From: Hyphomicrobium_A sp963817485
GTDB lineage: Bacteria; Pseudomonadota; Alphaproteobacteria; Rhizobiales; Hyphomicrobiaceae
Assembly (NCBI GenBank): GCA_963817485.1
Contig: CAWFOR010000019.1
Coordinates: 8,405-72,404 of the forward strand
Length of the DNA stretch: 64,000 nucleotides
Reading direction: 5' to 3'
Below, one piece after another: positions 18,810 through 28,262 of this stretch. Under the pieces are notes generated by a model. The model saw nothing but the letters and a program-made list of their open reading frames with translations, had not been told where the DNA came from and ran no database searches. The position numbers and the translations under genes were made by a program. The first letter of the stretch is position 1, and every line of letters begins with the position of its first letter.

Positions 18810-21800
18810 ATGCGCTTCAGCCACTTTTTCATCGCCCGTCCGATCTTCGCTTCGGTCGTGTCGCTCATCATCCTCATCGTGGGCGCGATCGCCTACTCCA
18901 CGCTGCCCGTCTCGCAGTTCCCCGATATCGTGCCGCCGACGATCTCGGTGACCGCGACCTTTCCAGGCGCCAACGCGGTAACCGTCGCCGATACCGTCGC
19001 CTCCGTCATCGAGCAGGAAGTGAACGGCGTCGAGGGCATGATCTACATGTACTCGCAGTCGACCGACGACGGGACCATGTCGCTCAGCGTGACGTTCGAG
19101 GTCGGGACCGACATCGACAAGGCGCAGGTGCTGGTGCAGAACCGGGTCGCGGTGGCCGAGCCGCGCTTGCCCGAGGAGGTGCGTCGCAACGGCATCGTCG
19201 TCAACAAGCGGATGCCCGACCTCCTGCTCGTCGTGCACCTCGTCTCGCCGCAGAAGACCTACGATCAGGTCTACAGCTCCAACTACGCGCTGCTCAACGT
19301 GCGCGACGAGCTTGCGCGCATCCCCGGAGTCGGCGACGTCTCGATGTTCGGGTCGCGCGAATACTCGATGCGAGTCTGGCTCGACCCGGAGCGCATCGCA
19401 CTGCGCGGCATGACCGCGAATGAGGTCCTCTCCGCGTTGCGCGCGCAGAACATCCAGGTCGCCGGCGGCGCCCTTGGGCAGCCTCCGCAGCGCGACATGG
19501 GCGCTTTCCAGCTGTCGCTGCAGCTCAAGGGTCGCCTGCTCGACGCGAGCGAGTTCGAGAACATCGTGCTGAAGACGGGACAGGACGGCCGCGTCGTGCG
19601 CGTGAAGGACGTCGGCCGCGTCGAGCTCGGCGCGCTGAGCTACACCACCTACGGCTACCAGGACAACACCCCGGCGACCGTGCTGATCGTTACGCAGCAG
19701 CCCGGCTCGAACGCGATCGCGACGGCGAATGCGATCAAGAAGACGATGCAGCGGCTGTCGCAGCGGTTCCCCAAGGATCTCGAGTACCGCATCGTCTATA
19801 ACCCGACCGAGTTCATCGAGGTCTCGATCGCCGAGCTCTACCGCACGATCCTCGAGGCGATCGCGCTCGTCGTCATCGTCGTCGTCATCTTCCTGCAGAC
19901 GTGGCGCGCGACCGTCATTCCGCTCGCCGCCATTCCCGTCTCGCTCGTCGGCACCTTCGCGGTGATGGAGGGGCTCGGCTTCTCCATCAACATGCTGACG
20001 CTGTTCGGCCTGGTGCTCGCCGTCGGCATCGTCGTCGACGACGCAATCGTCGTCGTCGAGAACGTCGAGCGCAAGCTGCGCGAGGGGCTGTCGCCGCCGG
20101 AGGCTGCGCGCGTCACAATGGACGAGGTCGGCACCGCGCTGATCGCAATCGCGCTCGTGCTGACCGCCGTGTTCGTTCCGACCGCCTTCCTCGGCGGCAT
20201 CGCCGGGCAGTTCTATCGGCAGTTCGCCGTGACCGTCGCGACCGCGACCATCATCTCCGCCTTCAACTCGCTGACCTTGAGCCCGGCGTTGTGCGCGCTG
20301 CTGCTGAAGCCGCACGACGGGCATGCCAAGGAAAGCCTGCTTATGCGGCCGGTGCACGCAGGCTTCCGAGCGTTCAACCACGCTTTTGACCGGCTGGCCG
20401 CGGGATACAGCACGCTGGTGCGCACCCTCATCGGGGTCACGCCGCTGATGCTCGCGATCTACGCGGTGTTGCTAGCCGCGGCCGGCTGGCTCCTCGTGCA
20501 CACGCCGACCGGGTTCATCCCCAAGATGGACCGCGGGGTGATCACCGTCTCGCTGCAGTTGCCGCCCGGCGCTTCGCTATCGCGCACCGACGCGGTGGTG
20601 CGGCGAGCCAATGCGATGGTGCTCGATGTGCCGGGCGTCGCCCACACCTCCACCTACTCGGGACGCTCGGGATCGACCGGCTCCAACTCCAGCAACGTCG
20701 GGGCGATCTTTGCCATCATCGACGACCCGCGCAAGCGGGCGGCAGAAGGCCTCACCGTCGATCGCATTGCCGAGACGATCACCGCGCGCCTCAACGAGGT
20801 CGAAGAATCGAAGACGGCCGTGTTCATCCCGCCACCCGTGCGCGGAATGGGCGGACAGACCGGCTTCTCCATGCGTCTCCAGAACCGCGCCAACCTCACA
20901 CCCGCGCAGTTCGAGAAGGTCGCCAACGACTTCATCAGAACCGCGAACCAGACCCCCGGCATCAAGGACGTCTTCACGACGTTCTCTACCGGAACCCCGC
21001 AGATCTACGTCGACGTCGACCGCGACAAGGCGCAGATGCTGAAGGTGCCGCTCGAATCCGTCTTCGAGGCGCTGCGCGTGTACCTCGGCTCCGCCTACGT
21101 CAATGACTTCAATATGTTCGGGCGCACCTTCCGCGTCACCGCCCAGGCCGACGCCAAGTTCCGCGTCGACCCGGAGAACGTCGCGCGCATCCGCGTGCGC
21201 AACGAGGCGGGCCAGATGGTGCCGATCGGCAACCTCGTGACGTTTCGCAACATCGCCGGGCCCGACCGCATGCCGCGCTACAATCTGTTCCCGACGGTCG
21301 AGGTGAACGGCAGCACGGCGCCGGGGACCAGCACCGGCCAGGCCATCAAGATCATGGCCGACCTCGCGGCCCGCGAGCTACCCGAGGGCGTCACCTACGA
21401 GTGGACCGATCTCTCCTACCAGGAGGTGAAGGCGGGGACGACCGGCTATTACATCTTCATCCTCTCGGTGGTGTTCGTGTTCCTCGCGCTCGCCGCGCAG
21501 TTCGAGAGCTGGTCGCTGCCGCTCGCCATCATCCTCATCGTGCCCATGTGCCTACTGAGCGCGTTGCTCGGCGTCGCGGTGCTGCACGGCCGCGACATCA
21601 ACATCCTGACGCAGATCGGCTTCATCGTGCTGATCGGGCTTGCCGCCAAGAACGCGATCCTGATTGTCGAGTTCGCACGCCAGCTCGAGGATAAGGGCAG
21701 CGATACCGTTTCCGCCGCGGTCGAGGCCGCGCGCCTGCGCCTGCGCCCGATCTTGATGACCTCGCTCGCCTTCACGCTCGGCGTTGTGCCGCTTTACCTG

Positions 21801-21983
21801 GCGACGGGCGCCGGCGCGGAGATGCGCATCGCGCTCGGCACCGGCGTGTTCTGGGGCATGATCGGCGTGACGCTGTTTGGGCTCATCTTCACACCCGTGT
21901 TCTACGTCGCAATCCGTAGAGCGGCCGATCGACGTCGGCGGCACCGTGCAGAGGCGACGGCCATGGCCTCCCCTGCCGAGTAA
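18810..21983 (+). CDS. RND multidrug efflux permease (AcrB/MexF-like, HAE1)
   Basis: 1057 residues starting MRFSHFFIARPIFASVVSLI, the classical HAE1 N-terminus. AVGIVVDDAIVVVENVERKL carries the TM4 Asp pair, and GLAAKNAILIVEFARQL the TM10 Lys region. Two porter-domain repeats are visible. It is a homotrimeric proton/drug antiporter. Together with the preceding adaptor it forms a two-gene operon without its own outer-membrane protein. It is of the AcrB type and distinct from the MdtBC-type pair at 6.9-13.2 kb. Confidence 0.93.
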   Translation: MRFSHFFIARPIFASVVSLIILIVGAIAYSTLPVSQFPDIVPPTISVTATFPGANAVTVADTVASVIEQEVNGVEGMIYMYSQSTDDGTMSLSVTFEVGTDIDKAQVLVQNRVAVAEPRLPEEVRRNGIVVNKRMPDLLLVVHLVSPQKTYDQVYSSNYALLNVRDELARIPGVGDVSMFGSREYSMRVWLDPERIALRGMTANEVLSALRAQNIQVAGGALGQPPQRDMGAFQLSLQLKGRLLDASEFENIVLKTGQDGRVVRVKDVGRVELGALSYTTYGYQDNTPATVLIVTQQPGSNAIATANAIKKTMQRLSQRFPKDLEYRIVYNPTEFIEVSIAELYRTILEAIALVVIVVVIFLQTWRATVIPLAAIPVSLVGTFAVMEGLGFSINMLTLFGLVLAVGIVVDDAIVVVENVERKLREGLSPPEAARVTMDEVGTALIAIALVLTAVFVPTAFLGGIAGQFYRQFAVTVATATIISAFNSLTLSPALCALLLKPHDGHAKESLLMRPVHAGFRAFNHAFDRLAAGYSTLVRTLIGVTPLMLAIYAVLLAAAGWLLVHTPTGFIPKMDRGVITVSLQLPPGASLSRTDAVVRRANAMVLDVPGVAHTSTYSGRSGSTGSNSSNVGAIFAIIDDPRKRAAEGLTVDRIAETITARLNEVEESKTAVFIPPPVRGMGGQTGFSMRLQNRANLTPAQFEKVANDFIRTANQTPGIKDVFTTFSTGTPQIYVDVDRDKAQMLKVPLESVFEALRVYLGSAYVNDFNMFGRTFRVTAQADAKFRVDPENVARIRVRNEAGQMVPIGNLVTFRNIAGPDRMPRYNLFPTVEVNGSTAPGTSTGQAIKIMADLAARELPEGVTYEWTDLSYQEVKAGTTGYYIFILSVVFVFLALAAQFESWSLPLAIILIVPMCLLSALLGVAVLHGRDINILTQIGFIVLIGLAAKNAILIVEFARQLEDKGSDTVSAAVEAARLRLRPILMTSLAFTLGVVPLYLATGAGAEMRIALGTGVFWGMIGVTLFGLIFTPVFYVAIRRAADRRRRHRAEATAMASPAE

Positions 21984-22298
21984 CACTGAGCTAGCCGCCC
22001 CACCACGAACGGCCAAATTGATCGCGACCACGAACGGCACAACTGTGTGCTGCTTTCTCGCGGCCGTTTTAACCATGTTGCCATTTTTAGGCTGCCCGTT
22101 CCTTGCTGGCGGGCGCCCTTGTTTTTCATCGCATCCATGGGTGTTTCCGCTTTCGCGGTCGACGTATCGACGTGCGCCCATTAGGAGCAGGAAAATATAC
22201 TCCTAATGGTGAGCTAGGCGCAGGTAGCGCGCAGGCTCAATGATTCCCGAAGCGACTAGTACCGGGTGAAGTTTCGTACTGCGCATTGGGAGTGAATT
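21984..22298. other. Intergenic leader before the VPEID-CTERM gene
   Basis: About 315 bp with no coding features. It contains a perfect 10-bp inverted repeat at 22178-22209, listed separately, which is the only strong structure. The stretch likely carries the promoter of the exosortase system. Confidence 0.4.
22178..22209. promoter_or_regulatory. Perfect 10-bp inverted repeat upstream of the exosortase system
   Basis: CCATTAGGAG (22178-22187) and CTCCTAATGG (22200-22209) are perfect inverted copies separated by a 12-nt A-rich spacer. It lies about 90 bp upstream of the VPEID-CTERM gene. It may be an operator for a dimeric regulator or an mRNA hairpin; with no T-run after it, a terminator is less likely. 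Confidence 0.5.
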
Positions 22299-22490
22299 AT
22301 GAGCACAAAGTTGAACGTGGGCGCGCTGGCGCTCTTAATGAGCCTCGTGATGGCAAACCATGCCTTCGCTGGTTTCTTTCCAACGCCGCCGGCAGAGGTG
22401 CCCGAACTCGATGGCCCAGGCAGCATTGCCGCACTGGCGCTGCTGGTGAGCATCGGCGCCATCTTTTTCCGCGGGTCGAAGAATTCATGA
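22299..22490 (+). CDS. Small VPEID-CTERM-type exosortase substrate
   Basis: 63 residues. An N-terminal signal peptide (residues ~6-24, ending AFA) is followed by a very short mature spacer. The tripartite sorting tail is VPELD at 34-38, a hydrophobic segment (GSIAALALLVSIGAIFF) and a basic end (RGSKNS). VPELD is a close variant of the VPEID signal handled by exosortase E. The start of the exosortase gene lies 84 bp downstream, so enzyme and substrate are paired. The mature peptide is only about ten residues, so it may act as a marker or scaffold peptide and not as an enzyme (inference). Confidence 0.75.
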   Translation: MSTKLNVGALALLMSLVMANHAFAGFFPTPPAEVPELDGPGSIAALALLVSIGAIFFRGSKNS

Positions 22491-22573
22491 CCCAAGGGCC
22501 GTCGAGCACTTTCGTCGGCACCCCTTGCTAGCACGGCGGTCGAGCGACACACTTCTCGCGGCCGGAACGGACA

Positions 22574-24204
22574 ATGCGCGCGCTACTGAGTGGGTATGTC
22601 GTCGGCTCTGATCGGGGCCGGCGACTTTTTCATCTCACGCGCTTCCGCATCTTTGTCTTCGTCGGCGTCGCCGAGATCCTCCTTGAATCCCTTCTCTTCG
22701 ACTTCGCGCTGCCGCGCGGTCTGCCAAACTGGCAGAACCCGATCGTCTACGCGAACACCTTCGCGAAGATCCTCGTGGTAGCCGCATTCTTGCTCGCCAT
22801 GATCTTATGGCCAAGGCGGCTGGCGATCGCTGAAGCGTACAGGCAGGCCACCGCCAAAGACGGGTCACAGCGGTATTTGACCTGGAATTTAGCGCTTTTC
22901 ACAACGCTGCTCCTGCTCAAGTTCGATCTTTCGCGGACGGCGGAGCCATCGACATACCAACTCGCTGCATGCTCGGGCGCTCTGCTTGCAACCGGCGCTA
23001 CGATTGGCCTGCTGGCTGCGCCGCTAGGGTTCTGGCGGAGCCTTCTCAGGTCGGCGCCGACTGAGATAGCCGTAGCGCTCATCGGCGCGAGCTTTGCGGT
23101 TGTGGGCGGATATTTCGCCCAGGATGGATGGGACTCCCTTTCCGGCGCGACGCTCTCGCTATCGCATTGGCTTTTGACGCTCTACGAGCCGGATGTCTTG
23201 CTCGACAGCGCGAACCGGATTCTTGGTGCTGGCGAGTTCCAGGTTCGGATCCTCGCGCCCTGCTCGGGTTACGAAGGCGCGGCGTTCGTTTTCGCGTTTC
23301 TGTCGATCTACCTGTGGGCCTTTCGTCGCGATCTGCGGTTTCCAAACGCGCTGCTGCTGTTTCCCATTTGCGTTGCGGCGATCTGGTTTCTGAATGCCTT
23401 GCGCATCGCGCTGCTGGTAAGCATCGGCTCGCACGTTTCGCCGTCGGTCGCCATCCAAGGCTTTCACTCGGTGGCGGGCTGGGTCTCTATTCTTGCCGTT
23501 GCGCTCGGCACCATAGCCGTCTCACGAAAAATGGCCTTCTTTGCGCGCGCCCGCATGCCAGTGTCCATAAAAGGCACGTGGACCACGCCGCGTTGGCGTA
23601 TCTCGCGCCGTTCATGGCCTTGGTCGCGGCGAGCTTGCTCGCGTCGGCCTTTGCCCCGCATGACCAATGGCTCTACGCCGTCAAGGTGGTCGCGGTCGGC
23701 ACAGCGCTCTGGTGCTTTCGCGACGCCTACCTTCCGCTCCTCTCGGGCGCCCGATGGAGCTCAATTGCAATCGGGCTAGGCGTCGGCGTCCTATGGATCG
23801 CATCCGACCCCGGTATGGGGAGCGTGTCCCCCCTCGGCGCGTGGCTTGCTTCCCTGCCGGTCTGGGTCGCAGTCATTTGGCTCGGCCTGCGTGTTCTCGG
23901 CTCGGTTGCGCTCGTACCCATTGCCGAGGAGCTGGCCTTCCGCGGCTATCTCTCTCGGGCCCTTATCTCGATCCGATTTGAGAATGTCGGGATCGGCGAA
24001 TTTCGGCTGCTGGCGTTCGTCGGGTCGACGGTGGCGTTTGGGTTGATGCACGAACGCTGGCTCGCTGCCTGCCTGGCCGGAGCCATCTACGCCATGCTGA
24101 TGTATCGCACGAAACGGCTGTCCGATCCGATCGCTGCGCACATGGCGTCCAATGCCGCGATTGCGGTCTGGGCCATCGCGGCCCAGCAGTGGTCGCTTCT
24201 CTAG
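22574..24204 (+). pseudogene. xrtE: Exosortase E/CPBP protease fusion (VPEID-CTERM system), frameshifted
   Basis: The exosortase part is read in one frame from ATG 22574 to about 23565 with many membrane helices. Its catalytic triad is intact: Cys230 in PCSGYEG, Arg277 in NALRI, His298 in FHSVAGW. The reading then continues one frame earlier (HVDHAALAYLAPFMALVAAS) into a CPBP/CAAX-protease domain with EELAFRGYLSRALI, FGLMHERW and HMASNAA, ending at 24204. Exosortase E proteins are natural fusions of these two modules, so a single-base indel near CCATAAAAGG at ~23,560 breaks an otherwise intact gene. It would cleave the VPELD tail of the upstream product at the inner membrane. A sequencing error is possible. 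Programmed slippage is unlikely because only one codon could re-pair. Confidence 0.85.
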
Positions 24205-24501
24205 CGCTGCGAGTGGAGGCGGCAGCGTCGAAGACGGCGCGCTCGTCGCGACGTCGAAAAGCGTCGACCTCCCTCGCTAGGGCTAGTTGCTCCTCCAACA
24301 TTCGAAAAAGATGTGTGTTCGGAGCATCAGGCTCCCTGTCTTCATGCGTAGCTCACGCCATCGCTGGTCGACGACCGCCCGCGAATCATCATTTCGTATG
24401 ATCTGGACAACCTGTGAACGGACCGTGAGCAATCTGTTGGCGGGGTCTTAAACAAATTGGGCTCCGTGACCGATTCACGGGGCAATTTTGGGGGGCATCA
24501 C
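24205..24501. other. Intergenic region before the decayed beta-barrel gene
   Basis: Nearly 300 bp with no recognised gene. Short frames on both strands have no family features. Confidence 0.35.
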
Positions 24502-25317
24502 ATGATGCGGCAACTAACGCTGGTATTTTGGGCCTTCGTTTTGAGTGTGCTCGGAACCAACGCATGGGCAGATGGAATGGTCCAGCATTCGGCCCCTTCG
24601 GCCTGTTGCGAAGCGCCATTTGCAGGAGCCTACTTCGGCGCCGCCTTAGGCTATGGGCAGCAGCGAGGCGAGATCACGAACGAGACAGTCGGCGCTCCGA
24701 CATCCGGCGTCACGTTTAAAGACACCGAGGGCGGAGTCACGTTCGGCGGGTATGCCGGCTATAATTGGCAACGCTGCTGTAGCCCTTCGTCTTCGGCGTA
24801 GAGACGGATATCAACTATCTCAACACGTCGCCCACGGCGTTCGACATTGAGACCGGGGCACTCGGCACTGAGACGACCAGTCTCGAGAGCAGGATGGATT
24901 GGTTCGGGACGCTTCGTGGCCGAGTCGGTATTGTGGTCCATGACAGTTGGTTGCTCTATGGCACCGGCGGCCTTGCCTATGGAGAGGTCGATCACAAGTT
25001 CGGCGATAACTGCGTTGGCTGTAGTCGCACCTCCACAGTCAATTTCGGCACATTTTGCGCAGTCCAACAAGGACACGAAGGTTGGGTGGACCGCCGGCGG
25101 CGGCGTCGAATTCCTGCACGACTGCCCATTGGCTGCTTCGCGCGGAGGCGCTCTTTGTCGACCTTGGCAGCGAGACACATAGCTATCACCGGTGACCGCG
25201 CGCAGCCTTGGCGACTGACGCACCGCAACTGCGAAGTGGGACGATCAGTTCTGGGTGGCGCGCGTCGGACTCGCTTACAAATTTGGCGAGCCAGGATCGC
25301 GTGGTACCGCTGAAGTA
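24502..25317 (+). pseudogene. Outer-membrane beta-barrel protein, multiply frameshifted
   Basis: ATG 24502 starts a signal peptide (LTLVFWAFVLSVLGTNAWA) and a barrel opening AGAYFGAALGYGQQRG then FGGYAGYNW. The reading must shift near 24,785 to continue as FVFGVETDINYLN and WFGTLRGRVGIVV. It shifts again near 25,070 (VGWTAGGGVEFLHD), near 25,115 (WLLRAEALFVDLGSETHSYH) and before the closing WVARVGLAYKFG. This is the Omp25/porin-like eight-strand barrel of rhizobia, related in type to the intact gene at 51.7 kb. At least four indels make it non-functional as read, or the sequence is of poor quality. A strong terminator hairpin follows directly. Confidence 0.75.
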
Positions 25318-25335
25318 GTCTCTCCGTTTCCTCAA

Positions 25336-25370
25336 AGCGAACGAACGAGGCATCTCGTTCGTTCGCTTTT
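25336..25370 (+). terminator. Rho-independent terminator with a perfect 14-bp stem
   Basis: AGCGAACGAACGAG (25336-25349) pairs perfectly with CTCGTTCGTTCGCT (25354-25367) across a GCAT tetraloop, followed by Ts. It lies about 20 bp after the end of the beta-barrel reading frame. Confidence 0.9.
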
Positions 25371-25525
25371 TCATTTCTGGGGCTGCCTCGCGTCTCGCGC
25401 GACGGAACTCGCGATGTTGAAACTGCTCAGCCGACAACCGCAGATCCTGCCGGTACGTGAGCTGTTAACCCCAACTATGATCCCGCCCGCCTTGAACAGG
25501 CAAGCTCATGCGCCGCACTGGGTTT

Positions 25526-25771
25526 CCGCGGCTATCTCTCCTAATCTCGATCCGATTTGAGAATGTCGGGATCGGGAATTTCGGCTGCTGGCGTTCGTCG
25601 GATCGACGGTGGCCGGATTGATGCACGACGCTGGCTCGCTGCCTGCCTGGCCGGAGCCATTACGCCATGCTGATGTATCGCACGAAGCGGCTGTCCGATC
25701 CGATCGTTGCGCACATGGCGTCCAATGCCGCGATTGCGGTCTGGGCCATCGCGGCCCGTGGTCGCTGCTGT
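25526..25771 (+). pseudogene. Partial, decayed duplicate of the exosortase E protease C-terminus
   Basis: This stretch repeats 23937-24204 almost base for base, from TTCCGCGGCTATCTCTC to the TCGCTGCTGTAA end, with roughly a dozen substitutions and several small deletions. The deletions break the frame repeatedly. No start or upstream domain is present, so it cannot be functional. It and the genuine gene end bracket the decayed beta-barrel gene. Either a partial tandem duplication decayed, or a lower-quality copy of the same locus was joined during assembly. Confidence 0.8.
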
Positions 25772-26142
25772 AACAGCGCGGCTCGCTCGGCTCCCACCGG
25801 GAGCCCTACCTCCAAATGCGTAAGCACACCGCGAGGCCTACCACTTATGGCGTCGTGTCTGCACGCCGCTAACCGCGTTTACTGTTCCTGAGTTTACTTA
25901 ATCGGCAACGATCGATGGACGGCATAGGGCCGGTGCAGCATCGTCGCGGCGAATTTTCCGGGGCCGATCAGCGAGTGGCGGATTCGCGATTTGCTTTCCT
26001 TACTCACAACGCGAATTGCAATGCGCGGCACGGTTCTTGCGGTCCATCGCTCATCGCGAGGCTGCAGGTGACCGGGCTTCCGCACGCTCATCTGCTCGTT
26101 TGAGGGCCCATTCGCGCACGCGGACCGGGTGGAGGTGTTTGT
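25772..26142. other. Intergenic region upstream of the exopolysaccharide locus
   Basis: About 370 bp, no convincing gene. It should carry the promoter for the operon starting at 26143. Short frames here lack family signatures. Confidence 0.35.
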
Positions 26143-27435
26143 ATGAATGTTCAAGCCGTCGCTGCTGAGGAGAAGGCTGCACGTGCCGGCGCGCATTCGT
26201 GCCGGCTATGCGGCGGACACGTCGAGCACACGTTCGTCGATCTCGGAATGTCTCCGCTCTGCGAGAGTTTCCTTCTCCCCGATCAACTCGATGCAATGGA
26301 GCCGTATTTCCCGCTGCGCGCAGGCGTCTGCGGCGATTGCTTCCTCGTACAGCTCAACGAGTACGTCCGGCCCGAGCACATCTTCAATGAATACGCGTAT
26401 TTCTCGTCGTTTTCGACGTCATGGGTCGCCCACGCCAAGGCTTATTGCGAGATGATCGCGGCGCGCCTCGGGCTTGGCGCCGACAGCTTGGTCGTCGAGC
26501 TCGCGAGCAACGACGGATACCTGCTTCAGCACTTTCTGCCGCTCGGCGTGCCCGTGCTCGGGATCGAGCCGGCAGCCAACGTCGCCAAGGTGGCGATCGA
26601 CAAGGGCATTGCGACCCGGGTGGACTTTTTCGGAACGCGGCTCGCCGCGGAGCTCATCGCCGAAGGCCGGAAAGCCGACCTCATCGCCGGCAACAACGTG
26701 CTGGCGCAGGTTCCTGATCTGAACGACTTCGTCGCCGGCATGCGCATTCTCCTGAAGCCGGAGGGCGTGATCACGCTCGAGTTTCCGCATCTGCAAAGGC
26801 TGATCGAGCAGAACCAGTTCGATACGATCTACCACGAGCACTTCTCGTATTTCTCGCTCGTGACGATCGAGGAGATGGCTCGTCGTCATGCCTTGAAGCT
26901 GATCGATGTCGAGGAACTCGGCACGCACGGCGGCTCATTGCGCGTCTATCTTGCGCATGCGCAGTCGGCTCGCCAGCCGGGCCCGCGCGTTGCGGAGATT
27001 CTCGAGCGCGAGCAACGCCTCGGCTTCCGCGATCTTGCGACCTACACGTCGTTCGATGAGCAGGTGCGACGCACGAAGCGCCGGCTCCTCTCGTTTCTCA
27101 TTGCGGCCAAGGACGATGGCAAGTCGATCTGCGGCTACGGCGCGCCGGGCAAGGGCAACACGCTGCTCAACTACTGCGGAATCGGTCCCGACTTCCTCGA
27201 CTTCACCGTCGATCGCAACCCCTACAAGCACGGTCGTTTCACTCCGGGACAGCATGTCCCAATCCTACCCGTCGAAGCGATCGACAGCGCGAAACCCGAC
27301 TACGTCCTCATCCTGCCTTGGAACATCAAGGACGAGATCGTTCGCCAGATGCGTCACATCGCCGACTGGGGCGGGAAGTTCATCGTTCCCATTCCCGAGG
27401 TCGCCGTCATCGATCCCATGGAGCTAGATCAATGA
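26143..27435 (+). CDS. SAM-dependent sugar C-methyltransferase (TylC3/NovU type)
   Basis: 430 residues. An N-terminal zinc-binding domain with CRLCGG and CGDCFL is followed by a class I methyltransferase core (VVELASNDGYLLQHFLP) with an ExxxN-like IEPAANVAKVA strand. The C-terminal domain contains YGAPGKGNTLLNYCGI and ends VIPIPEVAVIDPMELD-like. This three-domain order is that of NDP-4-keto-6-deoxysugar 3-C-methyltransferases that make branched sugars. ATGA overlap with the cytidylyltransferase gene implies coupling and points to a CDP-linked branched sugar for the polysaccharide (inference). Confidence 0.88.
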   Translation: MNVQAVAAEEKAARAGAHSCRLCGGHVEHTFVDLGMSPLCESFLLPDQLDAMEPYFPLRAGVCGDCFLVQLNEYVRPEHIFNEYAYFSSFSTSWVAHAKAYCEMIAARLGLGADSLVVELASNDGYLLQHFLPLGVPVLGIEPAANVAKVAIDKGIATRVDFFGTRLAAELIAEGRKADLIAGNNVLAQVPDLNDFVAGMRILLKPEGVITLEFPHLQRLIEQNQFDTIYHEHFSYFSLVTIEEMARRHALKLIDVEELGTHGGSLRVYLAHAQSARQPGPRVAEILEREQRLGFRDLATYTSFDEQVRRTKRRLLSFLIAAKDDGKSICGYGAPGKGNTLLNYCGIGPDFLDFTVDRNPYKHGRFTPGQHVPILPVEAIDSAKPDYVLILPWNIKDEIVRQMRHIADWGGKFIVPIPEVAVIDPMELDQ

Positions 27436-28262
27436 AGGTCGTTCTGTTCTGCGGCGGGCTCGGCACTCGCATCCGCGAGTACTCCGAGAGCATCCCGAAG
27501 CCCATGATCCCGGTCGGCCATCAGCCGATCCTGTGGCACGTGATGAACTATTACAGCCAATACGGGCACCGCGATTTCGTGCTGTGCCTCGGCTATAAGG
27601 CGAGCGTCATCAAGGAATTCTTCCTCAACTACAAGCCGCAGATCTTCGCCGATTGCGTCGTCTCCAAGCAGGGTACGAGCGTCGAGCTCTTGTCCGAAAT
27701 CAAGGAGGATTGGCGCGTCACCCTCATCGACACCGGCATCTGGCGCAACATCGGCCAGCGGCTGGCGGCGGTCCGCGATTACGTAGGGGACGATGAGTTC
27801 TTCCTCGCCAACTACAGCGACGGACTAACGAATGTGCACCTCGACGAGATGATCGAAGAGTTCAAGAAGAGCGGGAAGATCGCCTGCTTCCTCGCCATCC
27901 GCCCACCGCTCACCTACCACCTCGCCGATATCGACCCAGACGGCAACGTCAAGGAGTTCCGCACTTCCGACCGCTCTGAGATCTGGATCAACGGCGGCTA
28001 CTTCATCTTCCGCCGCGAAATCTTCGACTATCTGAAGGAGGGCGAGGAGCTTGTGCTCGAGCCGTTCACACGGTTGATCGCCGAGGGCCAGCTCATGGCT
28101 TACAAGCACCAGGGCTTTTGGCGGGCGATGGATACGCTGCGCGACCGCCAGATCCTGGAAGACATGGTCGAGCAGGGCAACATGCCCTGGCGCACTCAGC
28201 CGCAGGGGATCCCGCAGGTGCCGCCGGCTCCCGCGCCCGCGCGCAAAAGGCAGACGGTATGA
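27432..28262 (+). CDS. rfbF: Glucose-1-phosphate cytidylyltransferase
   Basis: 276 residues from ATG 27432, which overlaps the upstream stop. The nucleotidyltransferase signature is clear: VLFCGGLGTRIREYSESIPK, then LWHVMNYYSQYGH and a SDGLTNVHLDEMI segment with the metal-binding Asp. The IWINGGYFIFRREIFDY stretch is specific to RfbF enzymes. It makes CDP-glucose from CTP and glucose-1-phosphate. The next enzyme of the classic route, a CDP-glucose 4,6-dehydratase, is not obvious nearby; the epimerase/dehydratase at 46.9 kb is a candidate for a related step. Its stop overlaps the following ATG. Confidence 0.92.
   Translation: MKVVLFCGGLGTRIREYSESIPKPMIPVGHQPILWHVMNYYSQYGHRDFVLCLGYKASVIKEFFLNYKPQIFADCVVSKQGTSVELLSEIKEDWRVTLIDTGIWRNIGQRLAAVRDYVGDDEFFLANYSDGLTNVHLDEMIEEFKKSGKIACFLAIRPPLTYHLADIDPDGNVKEFRTSDRSEIWINGGYFIFRREIFDYLKEGEELVLEPFTRLIAEGQLMAYKHQGFWRAMDTLRDRQILEDMVEQGNMPWRTQPQGIPQVPPAPAPARKRQTV

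Noticed and set aside
17652..20381. 909-codon open frame on the minus strand
   Set aside because: It lies antisense to the RND adaptor and permease. The translation is His/Asp/Arg-rich, low-complexity shadow sequence without family features. Such frames are common opposite GC-rich genes.
23550..23570. Programmed -1 frameshift in the exosortase E gene
   Set aside because: The site is not a proper heptamer: at ATA AAA only the second codon could re-pair after slipping, and no downstream stem was evident. A mutation or error is simpler.
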